Shown here in pieces: positions 8,895 through 17,298 of a DNA stretch of 41,750 bases. The translations under genes were made by a program, and so were the position numbers. The notes under the pieces were generated by a model. It was not told the origin of the DNA. It saw only the letters and a list, made by a program, of their open reading frames with translations, and did no database searches. Origin of the DNA: Maribacter sp. (lineage in GTDB: Bacteria > Bacteroidota > Bacteroidia > Flavobacteriales > Flavobacteriaceae); NCBI RefSeq assembly GCF_016744255.1, contig NZ_JADGES010000018.1:1-41750 (forward strand), given 5' to 3'. Each line of letters opens with the position of its first letter. Position 1 is the stretch's first letter.

Positions 8895-10667
8895 ATGCAA
8901 AAAATAACCCGTCTCTTTGATTTTCCTTATTATCAATTAGAAAAATTTAACCTAGAAAAATCCCTCGTTTCTAAACAAAATGGGGAGTGGATATATACAT
9001 CAACCAAAGAATACCTTGCCAAAGCAAATGCCATAAGCAGAGGTCTTTTAAAATTGGGAGTTAAACCTAATGATAAGATCGCTATTATTTCGCTCACCAA
9101 TAGAACGGAATGGAATATTATGGATGTAGGTGTTCTACAATTAGGCGCACAGAATGTACCTATTTACCCTACTATATCAGAGGAAGATTACGCTTATGTC
9201 TTAAATCATTCCGAAGCTAAATATTGTTTTGTTTCCTGCGATGAAGTTCTTAGTAAAGTAAAAGCGGTTAAAAACGAAACTCCACATTTAAAAGAAGTGT
9301 ATTCTTTTGATGCTTTATCTAATTGTAAGAATTGGAATGAAGTCTTAGAACTTGGAGCCGATACTAACAATCAAGAAGAAGTAGACAAATTAAAAGATGC
9401 TGTAAAACCAGGAGATTTAGCTACACTAATATATACATCTGGAACAACAGGTAGACCTAAAGGGGTCATGCTATCTCATGATAATATCGTAAGTAATGCC
9501 ATAGAAAGCTCTAGACGATTTCCCATTGTGGACGGAAATACAAGATCTCTTAGTTTTCTACCCTTATGTCATGTCTACGAACGTATGCTTATCTATTTAT
9601 ACCAATATCGCGGAGTAACTATATACTATGCGGAGGCTATGGACAAGATTAGTGATAACCTTAAAGAAGTAAAGCCGCATGTTATGACAGCCGTTCCTAG
9701 GCTTTTAGAAAAGGTATATGACAGTATTATTGCCAAAGGCGCTGCTTTAAGCGGTATTAAAAAAATGCTTTTCTTTTGGGCTGTAGAAGTAGGTTTAAAA
9801 TATGAGCCTTATGGCCAAAATGGCTGGTGGTACGAAAAAAAATTAAAACTCGCTCGTAAATTAATATTTAGTAAATGGAGAGAAGGACTAGGCGGACATT
9901 TAAACCTTATTGCTTCTGGTAGTGCTGCTCTACAACCAAGATTAGCTAGAATTTACAATGCCGCTGAATTTGGCGTTATGGAAGGCTACGGTCTTACCGA
10001 AACTTCCCCTGTTGTTGCTGTAAACGATATGCGTAAGAATGGTTTTAAAATTACTACCGTAGGTAAGTTACTTAACCGTACAAAGGTTAAAATAGCAGAT
10101 GACGGCGAAATATGTGTAAAAGGCCCCCAAGTTATGATGGGCTATTATAAAGACCCAGAAAAAACTGCTGCCGTAATTAAAGATGGCTATTTTCACACCG
10201 GTGATATTGGAGAGATTGATGAAAATGGTTTCTTAAAAATTACCGATCGTAAAAAAGAAATGTTTAAAACTTCTGGAGGTAAATATGTAGCACCTCAATT
10301 ATTAGAAAACAGATTTAAACAATCTAGATTCATTGAACAACTAATGGTCGTTGGAGAAAGCGAAAAAATGCCTGCTGCCCTAATACAGCCAAATTTTGAA
10401 TTCATTCAAGAATGGGGTAAATTACACCACTTAGTTTTAGAAAATAATACCGATATTATTACGAATCAAAAAGTTATAGACCGTATACAAGAAGAGGTAG
10501 ATTTAGCCAACCAAGACTTTGCTAAATGGGAAAAAGTGAAACAATTTAGACTAACCCCAGATGTTTGGAGTATCGAAGAAGGCCATGTAACCCCTACCCT
10601 TAAACTTAAAAGAAAAGTTATAAAAGAAAAATACATAGCGCTTTATAATGATATTTATGGGCACTAG
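8895..10667 (+). CDS. fadD: Long-chain fatty acid-CoA ligase (AMP-forming)
   Basis: This 590-residue enzyme of the ANL superfamily activates long-chain fatty acids to acyl-CoA with ATP. The P-loop-like signature LIYTSGTTGRPKGVMLSH lies at about residues 178-195. GYGLTETSP is the A5-type motif, and the hinge and C-terminal motifs GYFHTGDIGEIDENG and DRKKEMFKTSGGKYVAP are intact. The length and the insertion around the ~270-330 region fit the FAA1/long-chain type seen in Bacteroidota. It lies just upstream of the MarR/fadNAE cluster and supplies its substrate, but the MarR operator between them suggests a separate transcript. A weak -7 box, TTACTTTG at 8874-8881, precedes it. Chain-length preference cannot be read from sequence. 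Confidence 0.93.
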   Translation: MQKITRLFDFPYYQLEKFNLEKSLVSKQNGEWIYTSTKEYLAKANAISRGLLKLGVKPNDKIAIISLTNRTEWNIMDVGVLQLGAQNVPIYPTISEEDYAYVLNHSEAKYCFVSCDEVLSKVKAVKNETPHLKEVYSFDALSNCKNWNEVLELGADTNNQEEVDKLKDAVKPGDLATLIYTSGTTGRPKGVMLSHDNIVSNAIESSRRFPIVDGNTRSLSFLPLCHVYERMLIYLYQYRGVTIYYAEAMDKISDNLKEVKPHVMTAVPRLLEKVYDSIIAKGAALSGIKKMLFFWAVEVGLKYEPYGQNGWWYEKKLKLARKLIFSKWREGLGGHLNLIASGSAALQPRLARIYNAAEFGVMEGYGLTETSPVVAVNDMRKNGFKITTVGKLLNRTKVKIADDGEICVKGPQVMMGYYKDPEKTAAVIKDGYFHTGDIGEIDENGFLKITDRKKEMFKTSGGKYVAPQLLENRFKQSRFIEQLMVVGESEKMPAALIQPNFEFIQEWGKLHHLVLENNTDIITNQKVIDRIQEEVDLANQDFAKWEKVKQFRLTPDVWSIEEGHVTPTLKLKRKVIKEKYIALYNDIYGH

Positions 10668-10713
10668 TTTGTTGTAATACAACTATCTAATACCTAATTA
10701 CATCTATTTTTTT

Positions 10714-10745
10714 GAAAATTTATTATGCACGCATAGTAAATTTTC
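10714..10745. promoter_or_regulatory. 32-bp inverted repeat, candidate MarR autoregulatory operator
   Basis: The left arm GAAAATTTATTATGC (10714-10728) and right arm GCATAGTAAATTTTC (10731-10745) match as inverted repeats at 14 of 15 positions around a 2-base AC centre. The right arm ends 2 bases before the -7 box of the marR gene, so a bound dimer would block RNA polymerase. This is the expected place for a MarR-family repressor site. Operator function is inferred. Confidence 0.7.
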
Positions 10746-10747
10746 TT

Positions 10748-10755
10748 TATATTTG
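10748..10755 (+). promoter_or_regulatory. -7 box (TATATTTG) of the marR-fadNAE operon
   Basis: TATATTTG matches TAnnTTTG exactly, with a predicted transcription start near 10761. It overlaps a possible TTG start at 10753, which shows that the ATG at 10774 is the real start of marR. Confidence 0.6.
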
Positions 10756-10773
10756 GTTTCCTATAGAAAATAT

Positions 10774-11226
10774 ATGAAGGAATTAACCATAGATTATGCA
10801 CTACGTGCCACTTGGCAAGCCGTGACTAGAATGTACAATGAAGAAGCTAAAGAATTTGGTACAACTATGGCTGTTGGTTTTACTCTTTTAAGTATAGACC
10901 CAAAAACAGGAACTCCCTCTACCGCCTTAGGCCCTAAAATGGGTATGGAAGCTACAAGTCTTTCGAGGATATTAAAAAGTATGGAAGAAAAAGGGCTAAT
11001 TAAACGTAAACCTAACCCTAATGACGGGCGCGGTGTTTTAATACACCTTACCAACTTCGGTTTAGAAAAAAGAAAAGAATCTAAAGATGTTGTATTGCGA
11101 TTCAATGAAGCTGTAAAAAATAGTGTCACGGAAGAACAATTACATAATTTTTTTGAAGTAACCGATACTATAAACAAGCTTATTGCCGATAAAAAAATCT
11201 ACATAAAAGATACGAATCATAAATAA
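10774..11226 (+). CDS. MarR-family transcriptional regulator of the fad operon
   Basis: This 150-residue winged-helix regulator is the first gene of the operon. The recognition-helix region MEATSLSRILKSMEEKGLI (about residues 57-75) is followed by the wing motif with the family's DxR signature (PNDGRGVLIHL). Helices at both ends would form the dimer interface. The ATG at 10774 is chosen over an in-frame TTG at 10753 because the latter lies inside the -7 box. It is followed after 10 bases by fadN, so it is probably co-transcribed with fatty-acid oxidation genes and senses an acyl-CoA or fatty acid, as FadR-type regulators do by convergence. The ligand is an inference. The near-perfect dyad immediately upstream suggests autorepression. 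Confidence 0.88.
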   Translation: MKELTIDYALRATWQAVTRMYNEEAKEFGTTMAVGFTLLSIDPKTGTPSTALGPKMGMEATSLSRILKSMEEKGLIKRKPNPNDGRGVLIHLTNFGLEKRKESKDVVLRFNEAVKNSVTEEQLHNFFEVTDTINKLIADKKIYIKDTNHK

Positions 11227-11236
11227 TAGTAATTTA

Positions 11237-13642
11237 ATGAACAAGCATATTAACAAAGTTGCCGTCGTTGGCTCAGGGATAATGGGAAGCGGAATTGCAT
11301 GCCATTTTGCCAATATTGGAGTAGAAGTTTTGCTATTAGACATTGTTCCTCGTGAACTAACAGAAAAAGAGCAAGCTAAAGGCCTTACTCTCCAAGATAA
11401 AGTAGTGAGAAACCGTTTAGTAAACAACGCACTTACAACAGCATTAAAATCGAAACCCTCGCCTATTTACAATCAAAAATTTTCTAGTAGAATTACTACT
11501 GGTAATTTAGAAGATGATATTGCTAAAATCGCTAAGGTAGATTGGATTATAGAAGTTGTCGTAGAACGTTTAGATATTAAAAAAATGGTTTTCGAGAATA
11601 TCGAGAAACATAGAACCCCCGGAACCTTAATATCTTCCAATACTTCAGGTATTCCAATTAAATTTATGAGTGAAGGTCGCAGTGAGGACTTTCAGAAATA
11701 TTTTTGCGGAACGCACTTCTTTAACCCAGCACGTTACCTTAAACTTTTCGAAATAATCCCAGGACCTAAGACTTCGACAGAAGTGTTAGATTTCTTGAAT
11801 GGTTATGGCGAACAGTTTTTAGGAAAAACATCGGTAGTTGCTAAAGACACACCTGCCTTTATTGGTAATCGTATTGGTATCTTTAGTATCCAGAGTTTAT
11901 TTCATTCTGTTAAGGAATTAGGAATGACTGTGGAAGAAGTTGATAAATTAACTGGTCCCGTAATCGGTAGACCAAAATCGGCTACTTTTAGAACGGTAGA
12001 TGTTGTTGGTTTAGACACATTGGTACATGTTGCCAATGGAATACATGAAAATTGTACAGAAGATGAACGTTTAGAATTGTTTAAACTTCCAGGTTTCATC
12101 GATACCATGATGGAAAAAAAATGGCTAGGTAGTAAATCTGGTCAAGGTTTTTACAAAAAAGTAAAAGGAGATAAAGGAAAAAGCGAAATTTTGACTTTGG
12201 ATTTAGATACGATGGATTATCGTGCTAAAAAAAGTGCCAAATTTGCTACACTTGAACTTACAAAAACTATTGACAAAGTAGTAGATAGGTTTTCTGTACT
12301 TACAGGAGGAAAAGATAAAGCTGGTACCTTCTACAGAAAGAGTTTTGGAGCTTTATTCGCCTATGTTACGCATAGAATTCCTGAAATCACCGATGAACTT
12401 TATAAGATTGATGATGCTATGAAAGCAGGTTTTGGTTGGGAACATGGTCCTTTCCAAATCTGGGATGCTGTTGGTTTAGATAAAGGAATAGAATTTGCTA
12501 AAACAGAAGGTTTAGAAGTTGCTTCTTGGATAACAGATATGAAAACTGCAGGAATAACCAGTTTTTATTCCGTTACAGATGGGGCTACTTTTTTCTATGA
12601 TATTCCGACTAAGTCCATGAAAAAAGTTCCTGGTCAAGATGCTTTTATCATATTAGATAATATTAGAAAAACCAAAGAAGTCTTTAAAAATAGTGGTGTT
12701 GTAATTGAAGATTTAGGAGATGGCATTCTTAACGTAGAATTCCAATCCAAAATGAACACTATTGGTGGCGATGTATTAGCCGGACTTAATAAGGGTATAG
12801 AATTAGCAGAAAAAGACTTCCAAGGCTTAGTCGTTGGTAACCAAGCAGCCAATTTTTCTGTAGGTGCCAATATTGGAATGATTTTTATGATGGCTGTGGA
12901 ACAAGAGTATGATGAGTTGAATATGGCTATAAAAATGTTCCAAGACACCATGATGCGTATGCGCTACTCCTCTATCCCAACAATCTCTGCACCACACGGT
13001 ATGGCTCTTGGTGGCGGTTGCGAATTATCGCTTCATGCAGATAAAGTGGTTGCTGCTGCGGAAACTTATATTGGTTTAGTAGAATTTGGTGTTGGGGTTA
13101 TTCCTGGCGGTGGTGGTTCTAAAGAATTTGCTGTAAGAGCTTCCGATTCTTTTAGTAAAGGGGATGTAGAACTAAACGTACTCCAAGAATACTTCTTAAC
13201 CATTGGTATGGCAAAAGTATCTACATCGGCATATGAAGCATATGATTTAGGTATCCTTCAAAAAGGAAAAGATATTGTAGTAGTAAACAAAGACCGCCAA
13301 ATAGCAACTGCAAAAGCACATGCTAAACTAATGGCCGAATCTGGTTATACGAAACCCGTAAAACGAAAAGACGTTAAAGTTTTAGGAAAACAAGCTCTTG
13401 GAATGTTCTTAGTAGGTACAGATTCTATGGAAGCAAGTCACTACATCAGTGAGCACGATAAGAAAATTGCAAATAAGTTAGCGTATGTTATGGCTGGCGG
13501 TGATTTATCTGAGCCAACAAGAGTAAGCGAGCAATATTTATTAGATCTAGAAAGAGAAGCTTTCTTATCCTTATGTACAGAGCGCAAAACTTTAGAACGT
13601 ATTCAACACATGTTAAAAACAGGTAAACCACTACGTAATTAA
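11237..13642 (+). CDS. fadN: Bifunctional 3-hydroxyacyl-CoA dehydrogenase/enoyl-CoA hydratase
   Basis: This 801-residue beta-oxidation multienzyme has the dehydrogenase first and the hydratase last, the order found in B. subtilis FadN and the reverse of E. coli FadB/FadJ. The NAD-binding Rossmann motif VAVVGSGIMGSGIACHFA starts near residue 9; SSNTSGIPI and GTHFFNPARYLKLFEI are dehydrogenase signatures. The crotonase fold occupies about residues 490-700, with ANFSVGANIG for the oxyanion hole and GLVEFGVGVIPGGGGSKEF bearing the catalytic Glu region. It hydrates 2-enoyl-CoA and oxidises 3-hydroxyacyl-CoA. It sits between marR and fadA. The gap to fadA (100 bp) is unusually long for this operon and contains a tandem repeat. 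Confidence 0.94.
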   Translation: MNKHINKVAVVGSGIMGSGIACHFANIGVEVLLLDIVPRELTEKEQAKGLTLQDKVVRNRLVNNALTTALKSKPSPIYNQKFSSRITTGNLEDDIAKIAKVDWIIEVVVERLDIKKMVFENIEKHRTPGTLISSNTSGIPIKFMSEGRSEDFQKYFCGTHFFNPARYLKLFEIIPGPKTSTEVLDFLNGYGEQFLGKTSVVAKDTPAFIGNRIGIFSIQSLFHSVKELGMTVEEVDKLTGPVIGRPKSATFRTVDVVGLDTLVHVANGIHENCTEDERLELFKLPGFIDTMMEKKWLGSKSGQGFYKKVKGDKGKSEILTLDLDTMDYRAKKSAKFATLELTKTIDKVVDRFSVLTGGKDKAGTFYRKSFGALFAYVTHRIPEITDELYKIDDAMKAGFGWEHGPFQIWDAVGLDKGIEFAKTEGLEVASWITDMKTAGITSFYSVTDGATFFYDIPTKSMKKVPGQDAFIILDNIRKTKEVFKNSGVVIEDLGDGILNVEFQSKMNTIGGDVLAGLNKGIELAEKDFQGLVVGNQAANFSVGANIGMIFMMAVEQEYDELNMAIKMFQDTMMRMRYSSIPTISAPHGMALGGGCELSLHADKVVAAAETYIGLVEFGVGVIPGGGGSKEFAVRASDSFSKGDVELNVLQEYFLTIGMAKVSTSAYEAYDLGILQKGKDIVVVNKDRQIATAKAHAKLMAESGYTKPVKRKDVKVLGKQALGMFLVGTDSMEASHYISEHDKKIANKLAYVMAGGDLSEPTRVSEQYLLDLEREAFLSLCTERKTLERIQHMLKTGKPLRN

Positions 13643-13705
13643 AAATTACTAAGCGATTTGCCTTTAGCCTATAGCTACTTGGCAATACCAATAACTAATA
13701 TAGAT

Positions 13706-13733
13706 GCTAGTAGCCAAAAGCTAATAGCCAAAA
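13706..13733. repeat. 14-bp tandem repeat in the fadN-fadA gap
   Basis: Two adjacent copies, GCTAGTAGCCAAAA and GCTAATAGCCAAAA, differ at one base. Looser copies of the same TAGCC/TAGCT words lie just upstream (about 13661-13690). The run ends 9 bases before the fadA ATG. Function is unknown. Confidence 0.75.
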
Positions 13734-13742
13734 GTATAAAAA

Positions 13743-14933
13743 ATGAAACAAGCATACATAGTTAAAGCATACAGAACCGCAGTAGGTAAAGCTCCTAAAG
13801 GTGTGTTCCGTTTTAAAAGAACAGATGAATTAGCAGCAGAAACCATCGCATACATGATGAAAGAACTGCCAGATTTTGATAAAAAACGTATTGACGATGT
13901 TATTGTAGGCAATGCAATGCCAGAAGGTTCTCAAGGATTAAATATGGCTAGACTCATCTCTTTAATGGGCCTAGATATTGTTGATGTTCCAGGCGTAACT
14001 GTAAACCGTTTTTGTTCTTCAGGGATTGAAACTATTGGTATCGCTACAGCAAAAATACAGGCCGGAATGGCAGATTGTATTATTGCTGGTGGTGCGGAAA
14101 GTATGAGCTCTGTTCCTATGACAGGAAATAAACCAGAACTAAATTACGATTTAGTAAAATCTGGTCATGAAGATTACTACTGGGGAATGGGAAATACTGC
14201 TGAAGCAGTTGCAAATCAATTTAAAGTTTCTCGTGAAGACCAAGATGAGTTTGCTTATAACTCGCACATGAAGGCTTTAAAAGCACAAGCAGAAGACCGT
14301 TTCCAAGACCAAATTGTTCCTATTAACGTAGAACAAATTTATATCGATGAAAATGGAAAAAAAGCATCTAAAAGTTACACCGTAACAAAAGATGAAGGAC
14401 CAAGGAAAGGAACTTCCAAAGAAGTTTTAGGAAAATTAAGACCTGTTTTTGCCGCTGGCGGTAGTGTTACTGCTGGTAACTCTTCGCAAATGAGCGATGG
14501 TGCTGCATTTGTATTGGTTATGAGTGAAGATATGGTTAAGGAGCTAAATCTTGAACCTATAGCAAGGCTAGTTAACTATGCCGCTGCTGGTGTAGAACCA
14601 CGTATTATGGGTATTGGTCCAGTTAAAGCTATTCCAAAAGCTCTAAAGCAGGCAGGATTAAAGCAAGAAGATATTGAGCTAATAGAACTTAACGAAGCCT
14701 TTGCTTCACAATCTTTGGCCGTGATGAGAGAATTAAAGATTAACCAAGATATTGTAAATGTAAATGGCGGAGCAATTGCACTAGGACACCCATTAGGTTG
14801 TACTGGAGCAAAACTTTCTGTTCAGTTGTTTGATGAAATGCGTAAAAGAAATATGCAAGGGAAATATGGTATGGTAACTATGTGCGTGGGAACTGGACAA
14901 GGAGCAGCTGGAATTTATGAATTTTTAAAATAA
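13743..14933 (+). CDS. fadA: Acetyl-CoA C-acyltransferase (3-ketoacyl-CoA thiolase)
   Basis: This 396-residue type II thiolase carries out the last beta-oxidation step, cleaving 3-ketoacyl-CoA with CoA to acetyl-CoA and a shortened acyl-CoA. The nucleophile is Cys91 in NRFCSSG. His349 lies in [15 protein letters not shown], and the acid/base Cys381 is in [15 protein letters not shown] provides the conserved Asn. Length and motifs are normal. The gene is flanked by fadN and, after a decayed four-helix-bundle gene, fadE. Together with FadN it would form a trifunctional unit; whether the two proteins associate is not known from sequence. Confidence 0.95.
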   Translation: MKQAYIVKAYRTAVGKAPKGVFRFKRTDELAAETIAYMMKELPDFDKKRIDDVIVGNAMPEGSQGLNMARLISLMGLDIVDVPGVTVNRFCSSGIETIGIATAKIQAGMADCIIAGGAESMSSVPMTGNKPELNYDLVKSGHEDYYWGMGNTAEAVANQFKVSREDQDEFAYNSHMKALKAQAEDRFQDQIVPINVEQIYIDENGKKASKSYTVTKDEGPRKGTSKEVLGKLRPVFAAGGSVTAGNSSQMSDGAAFVLVMSEDMVKELNLEPIARLVNYAAAGVEPRIMGIGPVKAIPKALKQAGLKQEDIELIELNEAFASQSLAVMRELKINQDIVNVNGGAIALGHPLGCTGAKLSVQLFDEMRKRNMQGKYGMVTMCVGTGQGAAGIYEFLK

Positions 14934-14958
14934 GAAGAGAGAGAAAAGACTAATAACA

Positions 14959-15301
14959 ATGCGACATAACTATAAGAATTTAAAAATTTGGCAGTTAGGT
15001 TTAGAAATAGTAAATGATGTATTGCTAGCATTTCCAAAACATGAACGTTTTGATTTGAGTTCACAAATTAGTCGTTGTTCTGTATCTATGCCTAGTAATA
15101 TCGCCGAAGGCTCTGGAAGAACTGACAAAAGCTTCAAGAACTTTATAAATTACTCTTTAGGCTCTTCTTTCGAATTGGGAACCCCATTATTGGTGGGCTC
15201 ACCATAGAAAATATATTAATAACGAAACATTAAAAACACTGGAAGATAAGATTTCAGAATGGCAGAGAATGACAATGGGCTTCCAAAATAGTCTAAAATA
15301 A
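14959..15301 (+). pseudogene. S23/four-helix-bundle protein (23S rRNA intervening-sequence type), frameshifted
   Basis: The first 75 residues match the S23 ribosomal-protein-like four-helix-bundle family: YKNLKIWQLGLEIVNDV, then SSQISRCSVSMPSNIAEGSGR, then NYSLGSSFEL. The frame then ends early at 15207. Removing one G from the GGG at 15195-15197 restores AHHRKYINNETLKTLEDKI and runs to a proper stop at 15299-15301, giving about 113 residues, the normal family length. Two substitutions just before the shift (ELGTP where ELETQ is usual) point to real decay rather than a single sequencing error, though that cannot be excluded. Genes of this family often occur inside 23S rRNA insertions. Here it splits fadA from fadE. 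Confidence 0.8.
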
Positions 15302-15347
15302 AGTCTTTCATCTCTATTCTATTTTTACTTTTTTAAACAAAAAAAAT

Positions 15348-17150
15348 ATGGCTACAGAAAACGAACTTTTAAGAGGAGGACAATTCCTGGTTAAAGAAAC
15401 TAAATGCGAAGATGTTTTTACGCTTGAGGATTTAACGGAAGAGCATAAAATGATGCGGGATAGCACCAAAGAATTTGTAGATAGAGAACTTTGGGCACAT
15501 TGGGAACGTTTTGAGAAAAAGGATTACGCTTTTACAGAGGAAACTATGCGTAAAGCCGGCGAACTTGGTCTTTTGAGTATCGCTGTTCCTCAGGCATACG
15601 GTGGAATGGGAATGGGTTTTGTTTCTACCATGTTAGTTTGTGATTATATTTCTGGCGCAACTGGTTCTTTCAGTACTGCATTTGGAGCACATACTGGTAT
15701 TGGAACTATGCCAATTACACTATATGGTACCGATGAGCAAAAACAAAAATACGTGCCAAAATTAGCGTCAGGAGAATGGTTTGGTGCCTATTGCTTAACA
15801 GAACCTGGAGCTGGTTCCGATGCAAACTCTGGAAAAACAAAAGCCGTTTTATCTGATGATGGTAAGCATTATAATATTTCTGGACAAAAAATGTGGATTT
15901 CCAATGCTGGATTCTGCAACTTGTTTATAGTATTTGCTAGAATAGAAGATGACAAAAACATTACTGGTTTTATTGTAGAAAATGACCCAAGTAATGGAAT
16001 TACTTTAGGAGATGAAGAAAAAAAATTAGGAATTCACTCCTCCTCTACTCGCCAGGTATTTTTTAGTGACACCAAAGTTCCTGTAGAAAATATGCTTTCT
16101 ACAAGAGGAAACGGATTCAAAATTGCAATGAATGCTCTTAATGTTGGTCGTATTAAACTGGCAGCAGCTTGTTTAGATGCACAACGTAGAGTTATTGGTG
16201 AGGCTACCAAATATGCTAACGAACGCATACAGTTTAAAACACCAATTATGAATTTTGGTGCTATAAAAGCCAAAATTGCTAATATGGCTACTAACTGTTA
16301 TGCAGATGAATCCGCTAGTTATAGAGCAGCAAAAAATATTGAAGATAGAATTGCTTTAAGAGAAGCTGCAGGTAACACTCACCAAGAAGCAGAACTTAAA
16401 GGTGTTGAAGAATATGCAATTGAATGTTCTATCCTTAAAGTCGCGGTTTCCGAAGATGTACAAAGCTGTACAGATGAAGGAATTCAGATATTTGGTGGTA
16501 TGGGCTTTTCTGCAGATACCCCAATGGAATCTGCTTGGAGAGATGCTAGAATTGCTCGTATTTATGAAGGCACAAACGAAATTAATAGAATGCTAGCTGT
16601 TGGTATGTTGGTTAAAAAGGCAATGAAAGGTCATGTAGACTTATTAGGCCCTGCAACTGCCGTTGGCGAAGAATTAATGGGAATTCCTTCTTTTGATGCT
16701 CCTGATTTTTCTGAGCTTTTCGCAGAAGAAAAAGATGTAGTAAAAAGATTAAAAAAAGTATTTTTAATGGTTGCTGGCTCTGCGGTTCAAAAATATGGTG
16801 CAGAACTAGAGAATCACCAGCAATTAATGTTGGCAGCATCCGATATATTAATTGAGATATACATGGCTGAATCTACGATTTTAAGAACGGAAAAAAATGC
16901 TAAACGTTTTGGCCAAGATGCTCAAAAAACCCAAATAGCAATGTCTAAATTGTATTTATATACTGCTGTGGATACCGTTATTCAAAAAGGAAAAGAAGCT
17001 GTCGTTTCTTTTGCTGAAGGAGATGAGCAACGCATGATGTTAATGGGACTTAAACGTTTTACAAAGTACACAAATCAACCTAACGTAGTAGCTTTACGTA
17101 CGCAAATTGCGGATAAAGTAGCTGCCGATAATGGTTACACCTTTGACTAA
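15348..17150 (+). CDS. fadE: Acyl-CoA dehydrogenase (long-chain type)
   Basis: This 600-residue FAD-dependent dehydrogenase catalyses the first oxidation of beta-oxidation. The N-terminal helical domain is followed by the FAD/substrate signature CLTEPGAGSDANS (about residues 149-161) and KMWISNAGF. The C-terminal helical domain carries FGGMGFSADTPMESAWRDAR, with the catalytic Glu407 in RIYEGTNE. A further ~170-residue helical C-terminal extension is like that of VLCAD/ACAD9 and B. subtilis FadE rather than short-chain enzymes, suggesting long-chain substrates. Electrons would go to an electron-transfer flavoprotein not present in the window. It is the last gene of the fad operon, closed by two hairpin terminators. 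Confidence 0.94.
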   Translation: MATENELLRGGQFLVKETKCEDVFTLEDLTEEHKMMRDSTKEFVDRELWAHWERFEKKDYAFTEETMRKAGELGLLSIAVPQAYGGMGMGFVSTMLVCDYISGATGSFSTAFGAHTGIGTMPITLYGTDEQKQKYVPKLASGEWFGAYCLTEPGAGSDANSGKTKAVLSDDGKHYNISGQKMWISNAGFCNLFIVFARIEDDKNITGFIVENDPSNGITLGDEEKKLGIHSSSTRQVFFSDTKVPVENMLSTRGNGFKIAMNALNVGRIKLAAACLDAQRRVIGEATKYANERIQFKTPIMNFGAIKAKIANMATNCYADESASYRAAKNIEDRIALREAAGNTHQEAELKGVEEYAIECSILKVAVSEDVQSCTDEGIQIFGGMGFSADTPMESAWRDARIARIYEGTNEINRMLAVGMLVKKAMKGHVDLLGPATAVGEELMGIPSFDAPDFSELFAEEKDVVKRLKKVFLMVAGSAVQKYGAELENHQQLMLAASDILIEIYMAESTILRTEKNAKRFGQDAQKTQIAMSKLYLYTAVDTVIQKGKEAVVSFAEGDEQRMMLMGLKRFTKYTNQPNVVALRTQIADKVAADNGYTFD

Positions 17151-17185
17151 TTTAAATAGAAAACTAAGGTTTTCAAATAGAAAGG

Positions 17186-17215
17186 AAAACCGCTCCAAAT
17201 TGGGGCGGTTTTTTT
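17186..17215 (+). terminator. Intrinsic terminator of the fad operon
   Basis: The stem AAAACCGCTCC/GGGGCGGTTTT (one G-U pair) has loop AAATT and is followed by a T-run, 36 bases after the fadE stop. Confidence 0.88.
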
Positions 17216-17244
17216 ATGTAAAAGAATCTTATAAAACTGCATAA

Positions 17245-17277
17245 AAAAAAGCATCCATAAAATATGGATGCTTTTTT
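17245..17277. terminator. Bidirectional terminator between fadE and the M49 peptidase gene
   Basis: A 15-bp perfect stem (six A-T pairs plus GCATCCATA/TATGGATGC) with an AAA loop has A-run and T-run on opposite sides. It can serve both convergent genes and starts 21 bases beyond the minus-strand stop at 17299. Confidence 0.88.
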
Positions 17278-17298
17278 ATAAAGAAGAAATTCTAAATC

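Noticed and set aside
10753-10773. Upstream TTG start adding seven residues to the MarR protein
   Set aside because: The TTG forms part of the exact -7 box, so it would lie upstream of the transcript start. ATG at 10774 fits the domain.
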